DNA from: an uncultured Propionibacteriaceae bacterium
GTDB taxonomy: Bacteria; Actinomycetota; Actinomycetes; Propionibacteriales; Propionibacteriaceae
Reading direction: 5' to 3'
Assembly: GCA_937859105.1 (NCBI GenBank)
Contig: CALMAD010000364.1
Coordinates: forward strand, 1 to 7,227
Length of the DNA stretch: 7,227 bases
This document shows positions 1 through 7,227 of this stretch, piece after piece. A model generated the notes under the pieces. It saw only the letters and a program-made list of their open reading frames with translations, made no database searches and was not told the DNA's origin. How positions within the stretch are numbered: the first letter of the stretch is position 1; every line of letters begins with the position of its first letter. A program made the translations under genes and the position numbers.

Positions 1-348
1 CGCCTCCGGCACCCGCTGGCGCACCTGCCGCGCACCGGCGAGGTCGATCTCCAGGATCACCGGGAGGCCCGCCTCGACCGCGTGGAAGACCGGCCGGGCC
101 GGCGTCCCGTAGCGATGGCGGCCGTGGACGACCGCCCACTCCAAGAGCCCGCCCTCGGCGACGAGGCGATCGAACTCTTCTTCGGAGACGAACAGGTAAT
201 GGACCCCGTCGACCTCGCCCCGGCGGGGCGGGCGCGTCGTGGCCGACACGCTCACCCACACCTGCGGGCATCGTGCACGCAGAGCCGACACCACGGTTCC
301 CTTTCCGACGGCCGTCGGGCCGGAGATGACCGTGATGTCAGGCGTCAC
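1..348 (-). CDS. gmk: Guanylate kinase, N-terminal 116 residues (3' end beyond window)
   Basis: Cytoplasmic enzyme that phosphorylates GMP to GDP with ATP. I translated it by hand from 348 downwards; it stays open to base 1. A GTG start is followed by the nucleotide-binding P-loop GPTAVGKGT at residues 10-18. Next comes the GMP-binding region, seen as [11 protein letters not shown] and GVHYLF around residues 35-53, then the [18 protein letters not shown] and [11 protein letters not shown] motifs, all in the order typical of Gmk. The family is about 190-210 residues, so roughly the last 40% is missing. The GTG overlaps the mihF stop by 4 nt (GTGA), which suggests translational coupling. The only upstream Shine-Dalgarno-like stretch is a weak GAAGG about 10 nt away, so coupling probably matters. 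No other start in this frame near 348 fits better. The P-loop has TA where many homologues have SG or SA; this should not affect function. Confidence 0.95.
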   Translation of the reverse strand, partial: MTPDITVISGPTAVGKGTVVSALRARCPQVWVSVSATTRPPRRGEVDGVHYLFVSEEEFDRLVAEGGLLEWAVVHGRHRYGTPARPVFHAVEAGLPVILEIDLAGARQVRQRVPEA

Positions 349-656
349 TTGAACTCGGCCTTCAGGCCGGCGATCTGGTGACGGCCGAGGCCGCGGATGC
401 GCCGGTTCGGCGCGATGTCGAGGCGCTCCATGACCGCCGCGGCGCGCTTCTCGCCCACGCGGGGCAGGGACTTGAGCAGATCGACGACCTTCACGTGGGC
501 CAGGACGTCGTCTTCACCGGCGACATCGATGGCCTCGGACAGCGACAGGGCACCGGACCGAACCTTGGCCTTGAGGTCGGCTCGCTGACGACGCGCCTGC
601 GTCGCGGCCGCGCGGGCGGCCTGCAGCTGTTCGGTGGTCAATTGTGGAATGGACAC
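345..656 (-). CDS. mihF: Actinobacterial integration host factor (mIHF/sIHF family)
   Basis: Small basic nucleoid-associated protein of 103 residues that binds and shapes DNA; it is unrelated in fold to HU/IHF of enterobacteria. In mycobacteria and Streptomyces it acts in chromosome organisation, and it was first found as a host factor for phage integration. The N-terminal part (about 10-35) is a charged, Arg/Ala-rich helix. The core from about 45 to 95 holds the helix-two-turn-helix signature, with LPRVGEKRA at 64-72 and [11 protein letters not shown] at 81-91. The Arg cluster RRIRG is the expected DNA-contact region. The start is GTG at 656, read as VSIPQLT, chosen because GGGAG lies 5 nt upstream and the N-terminus matches homologues. 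An upstream extension in frame exists but has no family similarity. It follows pyrF after 68 nt and overlaps gmk by 4 nt. That is the conserved actinobacterial setting of this gene. Confidence 0.94.
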   Translation of the reverse strand: MSIPQLTTEQLQAARAAATQARRQRADLKAKVRSGALSLSEAIDVAGEDDVLAHVKVVDLLKSLPRVGEKRAAAVMERLDIAPNRRIRGLGRHQIAGLKAEFK

Positions 657-661
657 GTTAT

Positions 662-666
662 CTCCC
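662..666 (-). promoter_or_regulatory. Ribosome binding site deciding the mihF GTG start
   Basis: The minus strand reads GGGAG, then five bases (ATAAC), then GTG at 656. Spacing and strength support GTG 656 over the longer in-frame ATG start further upstream, which would overlap pyrF. Confidence 0.75.
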
Positions 667-683
667 AGGGGCAGCGGACAACG

Positions 684-697
684 GGTTGGACACAACC
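684..697. repeat. Small inverted repeat before mihF
   Basis: GGTTG and CAACC form perfect 5-bp arms around a 4-base centre. No run of U follows on the minus strand, so it is not a terminator. It overlaps the TAGGTT candidate -10 box and lies about 28 nt upstream of the mihF start, where an operator could sit. The arms are short enough to arise by chance. Confidence 0.3.
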
Positions 698-724
698 TAG
701 CGGTGAACCCCGCATCCGACCAGG

Positions 725-1531
725 TCATCTCGCGAGGAAATCGCGCACCTTTGTCTGCAAGGCCCCGTGGCTGGGTCCAGCCGAGAGCACCCCCCGCCCT
801 ACGACGGGCAGGACCTGGTTGGTCGCTTCTCCGAATAGCTCGGGGAGGAGCTCCATGCGCCCACCCTGGAAGCCGATTCCGGGCACCAGGATGGAACCGT
901 TGAATTGTGACACGTCACACCCCAAAGTGTGGTGCGTTCCGCCGATCACAAGCCCGATTGCCCTGGTTTGAGCTCCTGCATTGGCCTGCGTTGCGGCGTC
1001 GATGATCTCCTGCACCACCGATCCCTCTTTACCCAGGGCCAATTGGATCTCCCCGCCCTCGGGATTCGAGGTGCGCGCGAGAACATAGACGCCGCGGTCG
1101 TTCGCGATCGCGCGTTCGAAAGCCGGCGTGAGCGATCCGAACCCGAGATAGGGCGACACGGTGATCGCATCGGCCGACAACGGGGCGTCGGGGGTGAGAT
1201 AGGCGTCGGCGTAGGCGTCCATCGTCGAACCGATGTCGCCGCGCTTCACGTCGAGGATGCTGAGGGCCCCAGCCGCCGCGATGTCGGCGAGGACCCGCTC
1301 GAGCACCGCGATGCCGGCCGACCCGTACGACTCGAAGAACGCCGATTGCGGCTTGAACACCGCGACCTGGTCGCCGACCGCGGCGACCAACTCGCGCGCG
1401 CAGCGCTCCAGCCCGTCGGCCGAGCGGGGCAGGCCCCACTTCTCGAGCAGGGACGGATGCGGGTCGATGCCCACGCAGAGGGCGCCGCGCTCGGCGACGA
1501 CGGCCTTGAGGCGCCGGCGGTACGGGGTCAT
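725..1531 (-). CDS. pyrF: Orotidine-5'-phosphate decarboxylase, type 2 family
   Basis: Cytoplasmic enzyme that decarboxylates OMP to UMP, the last step of de novo UMP synthesis. It has 268 residues, close to the 270-280 of the long 'type 2' decarboxylases of mycobacteria and Streptomyces rather than the roughly 230 of E. coli PyrF. Visible motifs are GIDPHP at 21-26, VFKPQSAFFE at 58-67 and the catalytic loop LDVKRGDIGST at 93-103, with D94, K96 and D99 as the expected catalytic residues. TSNPEGGE, PGIGFQGG and the phosphate-binding GRGVLSAGP follow near the C-terminus. The ATG at 1531 overlaps the pyrD stop by 4 nt (ATGA), and AGGAG (1543-1539) lies 7 nt upstream. Odd points: the second half has many more A/T-ending codons than the first, and motifs usually read VGAT and PGxGAQG appear as IGGT and PGIGFQG. 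The catalytic residues are intact, so I infer an active enzyme. Confidence 0.96.
   Translation of the reverse strand: MTPYRRRLKAVVAERGALCVGIDPHPSLLEKWGLPRSADGLERCARELVAAVGDQVAVFKPQSAFFESYGSAGIAVLERVLADIAAAGALSILDVKRGDIGSTMDAYADAYLTPDAPLSADAITVSPYLGFGSLTPAFERAIANDRGVYVLARTSNPEGGEIQLALGKEGSVVQEIIDAATQANAGAQTRAIGLVIGGTHHTLGCDVSQFNGSILVPGIGFQGGRMELLPELFGEATNQVLPVVGRGVLSAGPSHGALQTKVRDFLAR
906..919. repeat. TGTGAC-N2-GTCACA dyad within pyrF
   Basis: The plus strand reads TGTGAC AC GTCACA, with perfect 6-bp arms around two bases. The half-sites TGTGA/TCACA are those used by CRP/GlxR-type regulators, but these sit 4 bases apart rather than the usual 6, so it is not a standard site. A second imperfectly nested dyad, CACAC-N6-GTGTG (916-931), shares one arm. 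Both fall inside the coding sequence for the GGTHHTLGCDVSQ segment. Binding is speculative. Confidence 0.3.
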
Positions 1532-2630
1532 GGGCGTGCTCCTCGCGCTCGGGCGGCGGCGACGGCGTCCTCGATCTCGGCGATCAGAGCCGGCCCGCCG
1601 TAGATGAAGCCAGTGTAAAGCTGGACCAGGGCGGCGCCGGCGTCCAGCGCCGCCAGGGCGTCCTCGACCGTGATGATGCCGCCGGAGGCGATGACCGGCA
1701 GCGACGTCTGGGCGGCGACGTGGGCCACCACCTCGCGGGCGTGGTCGGTGAGGGGTGCGCCCGACAGCCCGCCCGCTTCCGACGCGAGGTGTTGGTCGGC
1801 CGGGGCCAGTCCGTCCCGGGCGAGCGTGGTGTTCGTGGCGATGAGCCCGGCGGCGCCCGCGTCCTCGGCCACCCGGACGAGCTCGTCCAGCCCGCCGAGC
1901 GACAGGTCCGGCGCGACCTTCACGAAGATCGGCACCGGCGCGGCGCCGAGCGCCAGCGCGCGGGCCTCCGCGGTCAGGGCGCCGAGGAGCTCGGCCAACT
2001 GGGACGCCTCCTGCAGGCCCCGCAGCCCCGGCGTGTTCGGGCTGGAGACGTTGATCGCCACGTAGTCGGCGTGCGGCGCGACGCACCGCAGCGACGTGAG
2101 GTAGTCGGGCACGGCGTCCTCGACCGGGGTCGCCTTGGTCTTCCCGATCGAGATCCCCAGCGGGACGCCGGCCGCTCGGTTTCCCCGGAAGATCCCGGCC
2201 ACGGCCAGGCGATTCGCCAGCGCGAGGGCGCCGGCGTTGTTGAAGCCCATCCGGTTGATGAGCGCGCGGCTCTCCGGCAGCCGGAACACCCGCGGCCGCG
2301 GGTTGCCCGGCTGGGCGTGCGCGGTGACGGTGCCGAGCTCGGCGAACGAGAAGCCGAGGTGCTGCCAGGCCCGGGCGGCGCGGCCGTCCTTGTCCATGCC
2401 GGCGGCCAGGCCGACCACGCCGGGGAACTCGATCCCCGCCACGCTCACCGGAGTGGACGCCGCCCGCGTGAGCGCGCCCACGCCGGCCCGCACGCCCGGC
2501 AGCCCGCCGAGCGCGGCGAGGCCCGCGATCATGTCGTGGTGGATGCGCTCGGGGTCGCCCCCGCGCGCCGCGAACAGAGCGGGCCGCAGCACGCGCGCGT
2601 ACCCCGAGGCCAGAAGCCGCTCGCGGGCGC

Positions 2631-2634
<4 letters not shown>
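1528..2634 (-). CDS. pyrD: Class 2 quinone-dependent dihydroorotate dehydrogenase
   Basis: FMN enzyme that oxidises dihydroorotate to orotate and passes the electrons to membrane quinone, linking pyrimidine synthesis to respiration. It has 368 residues, slightly longer than E. coli PyrD (336). Residues 1-50 form the N-terminal helical extension that in class 2 enzymes associates with the membrane; there is no signal peptide. AAGMDKDG (77-84), [10 protein letters not shown] (126-135), [10 protein letters not shown] (160-169), FVKVAPD (237-243), ATNTT (266-270) and ASGGI (316-320) build the FMN/orotate site. [11 protein letters not shown] (195-205) carries the catalytic base; S198 by alignment with E. 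coli S175. A serine here, not cysteine, marks class 2, as does the lack of a pyrK neighbour. The start is GTG at 2634, overlapping the carB stop by 4 nt, with GGAGG 7 nt upstream. The frame stays open far into carB, but that upstream part is carB read in another frame. It is followed by pyrF with an ATGA overlap. Confidence 0.96.
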
Positions 2635-5965
<3,331 letters not shown>

Positions 5966-5966
<1 letters not shown>

Positions 5967-7114
5967 CAGTGGCTCTCCTTCGTGGAGCGGTTGGTCGACA
6001 TCACGTCGCAGAAGCGATCGAAGAGGTAGTTCGAGTCGTGCGGGCCGGCCGCCGCCTCGGGGTGGTACTGCACGCTGAACCCGAGCACGCGCCCGTCGGG
6101 CGCGGTGAGCTCCAGCCCTTCGACGACGTCGTCGTTCAGGCACAGATGGCTCACCCGGGCGCTGCCCCAGGGCGTCTCGACCGCCCGATCGAGCGGGGCG
6201 TCCACCGCGAACCCATGGTTCTGGGCGGTGATCTCGACCTTGCGGGTGCGCAGGTCCATCACCGGCTGGTTGATGCCGCGGTGGCCGTATTTCAGCTTGT
6301 AGGTGCCGAAGCCCAGCGCGCGCCCGAAGATCTGGTTGCCGAAACAGATGCCGAAGTAGGGCAGCCCGGCGTCCAGGACGCCGCGCAGCAGGTCGACGAC
6401 GTCGTCCGCGGCGGCCGGGTCCCCCGGACCGTTCGAGAAGAACACCCCGTCGGGGTCGAGGGCGACGATGTCGTCGCGGGTGGCCGTCGCGGGCAGCACG
6501 TGCACCTCGATGCCGCGGCGGGCGAGCTGCTCGGGCGTCATCTCCTTGATGCCCAGGTCGAGCGCGGCCACGGTGAAGCGCTTCTCCCCCTGCGCCGGCA
6601 CGACGATCGGCTCGGCGACCGTGACCTCGTCCACCAGGTTCGCCCCGGCCATGACGGGCTGCTCCAGCACGCGCGCCTGAAGGCGCGCGGCGTCCGTCTC
6701 GATGGTGGAGATGCCGACGCGCATCGCGCCGCGCTCACGCAGGTGGCGGGTGAGCGCGCGGGTGTCGACGTCGGCGATGCCGACGACGCCCTGGGCGCGC
6801 AGTTCGTCGTCGAGGGTGCGGGTGCTTCGCCAGTTGGAGCGGATGCGCGACGCGTCCCTCACCACGTAGCCCGCCACCCAGATGCGGCGCGACTCGTCGT
6901 CCTCGTCGTTCCAGCCGGTGTTGCCGATCTGGGGTGCCGTGGCGATGACGACCTGCCGGCGGTAGCTCGGGTCCGTCAGGGTCTCCTGGTAGCCCGTCAT
7001 GCCGGTCGAGAACACGGCCTCGCCGAACGCCTCTCCCTGCGCGCCGAAGGACGTGCCCCGAAACGATCGCCCGTCCTCCAGAACCAGGAGTGCCTCAGTG
7101 GGACGCGCGTTCAT
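5966..7114 (-). CDS. carA: Carbamoyl-phosphate synthase small (glutamine amidotransferase) subunit
   Basis: Hydrolyses glutamine and delivers ammonia to CarB. From the ATG at 7114 it has 382 residues, normal for the family; a second ATG six bases upstream (7120) would give 384. I prefer 7114 because GAAGGA (7129-7124) is 9 nt from it and only 3 nt from the other. Numbering from 7120: the N-terminal CarA domain spans about 8-150 ([46 protein letters not shown]). The class I amidotransferase domain runs from about 183, with FFSNGPGDP (227-235), the nucleophile Cys259 in [19 protein letters not shown] (276-287) and the His-Glu pair in QYHPE (351-355). The catalytic triad is complete. GNQ instead of GHQ after the nucleophile is, as far as I recall, common in actinobacterial Car[11 protein letters not shown] likewise fits actinobacterial sequences. 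The carA stop overlaps the carB start by one base. Confidence 0.97.
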
Positions 7115-7119
7115 CTGCA

Positions 7120-7227
7120 TCAGTCCTTCGGGTCTGCGTCTGCGTGGGGGGCGGGCGGGTCTGCCGGCTGCGGCTCGGCGTCGCCCGGCTGGTCGGGGAC
7201 GCCGTCGGCGTCCGGTTCGTCGGGGAC
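7120..7227 (-). CDS. 3' end of an unidentified gene; acidic, proline-rich C-terminal tail
   Basis: Reading down from 7227, one frame stays open for 35 codons to TGA at 7122-7120. The peptide starts [18 protein letters not shown] and ends DADPKD. It has about ten Pro, nine Asp, two Glu and only one Lys, so it is acidic, low in complexity and probably disordered. VPDEPDADG and VPDQPGDAE look like a degenerate duplication, and GTCCCCGAC recurs 27 nt apart. The 5' end is outside the window. In many actinomycetes a small membrane or exported protein gene sits between pyrC and carA, and such a tail would fit it; that identity is inferred from position only. Codon phase, high third-position GC and the tight junction with carA support real coding. 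Confidence 0.65.
   Translation of the reverse strand, partial: VPDEPDADGVPDQPGDAEPQPADPPAPHADADPKD
7124..7129 (-). promoter_or_regulatory. Ribosome binding site that bears on the carA start choice
   Basis: GAAGGA on the minus strand lies just before the upstream stop. Two in-frame ATG codons follow, at 7120 (3-nt spacing) and 7114 (9-nt spacing). The second spacing is within the usual range, the first too short. The ATG at 7120 forms TGATG with the upstream stop, so reinitiation there cannot be excluded. Confidence 0.6.

Larger units (their letters stand above)
657..724 (-). promoter_or_regulatory. pyrF-mihF gap; possible weak promoter for mihF-gmk
   Basis: This 68-nt spacer is the only true intergenic gap in the window. 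On the minus strand it contains TAGGTT (699-694), which fits the actinobacterial -10 pattern TANNNT. About 17 nt upstream lies TGGTCG, a poor match to a -35 box (three of six to TTGACA). Actinobacterial housekeeping promoters often have a weak -35, so this is possible but not convincing. A break in tight spacing just before a nucleoid-protein gene makes separate transcription plausible. No intrinsic terminator is seen here, so read-through from pyrF is likely as well. Confidence 0.25.

Noticed and set aside
684..697. Hairpin between pyrF and mihF as an intrinsic terminator
   Set aside because: The stem is only 5 bp and there is no U-rich tract after it on the minus strand.
82..971. Plus-strand open frames opposite gmk, mihF and pyrF
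   Set aside because: They lie antisense to well-identified genes, overlap each other in several frames and have no recognisable domains or convincing ribosome binding sites.
1532..2086. Upstream in-frame extension of pyrF (453 residues)
   Set aside because: The added part is pyrD in another frame; ATG 1531 with AGGAG upstream matches the family N-terminus.
5967..6143. Upstream in-frame extension of carB (1170 residues)
   Set aside because: The extra residues are an Arg-rich out-of-frame reading of car[15 protein letters not shown] at 5966 with AAGGAG 8 nt upstream is the normal N-terminus.

Overview
This is a compact piece of an actinobacterial chromosome carrying the 3' part of a pyrimidine biosynthesis (pyr) operon, followed by two housekeeping genes. 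All genes are on the minus strand, so transcription runs from high to low coordinates. High GC, strong G/C preference at third codon positions, a mihF-type integration host factor (known only from Actinobacteria) and the order carA-carB-pyrD-pyrF-mihF-gmk all point to a high-GC actinomycete. The same order is, from memory, found in Streptomyces. Genus cannot be fixed from this window.

Layout in transcription order: (1) 7227-7120, the last 35 codons of an unidentified protein ending in an acidic, proline-rich tail; (2) 7114-5966, carA, the glutaminase subunit of carbamoyl-phosphate synthetase; (3) 5966-2631, carB, the large synthetase subunit; (4) 2634-1528, pyrD, class 2 (quinone-linked) dihydroorotate dehydrogenase; (5) 1531-725, pyrF, orotidine-5'-phosphate decarboxylase of the long 'type 2' family; (6) a 68-nt gap with a good ribosome binding site, a small dyad and a weak promoter candidate; (7) 656-345, mihF, a nucleoid DNA-binding protein; (8) 348 to beyond base 1, gmk, guanylate kinase, cut by the window edge.

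The biosynthetic genes are joined stop-to-start. The tail gene and carA either overlap by one base or sit a few bases apart; carA/carB overlap by 1 nt (TGATG), carB/pyrD by 4 nt (GTGA) and pyrD/pyrF by 4 nt (ATGA). After the 68-nt gap, mihF/gmk again overlap by 4 nt (GTGA). CarAB makes carbamoyl phosphate, PyrD oxidises dihydroorotate to orotate at the membrane and PyrF makes UMP; gmk phosphorylates GMP and so balances the purine side. pyrR, pyrB, pyrC and the main promoter should lie upstream of 7227.

I find no defence system, mobile element, CRISPR array, tRNA or rRNA. The points most worth a second look are modest: a drop in third-position GC inside pyrF (roughly 5% A/T-ending codons in the first half, roughly 25% in the second) together with substitutions in motifs that are usually conserved; a TGTGAC-N2-GTCACA dyad inside that same region; and the gap before mihF, which may hold a separate promoter.
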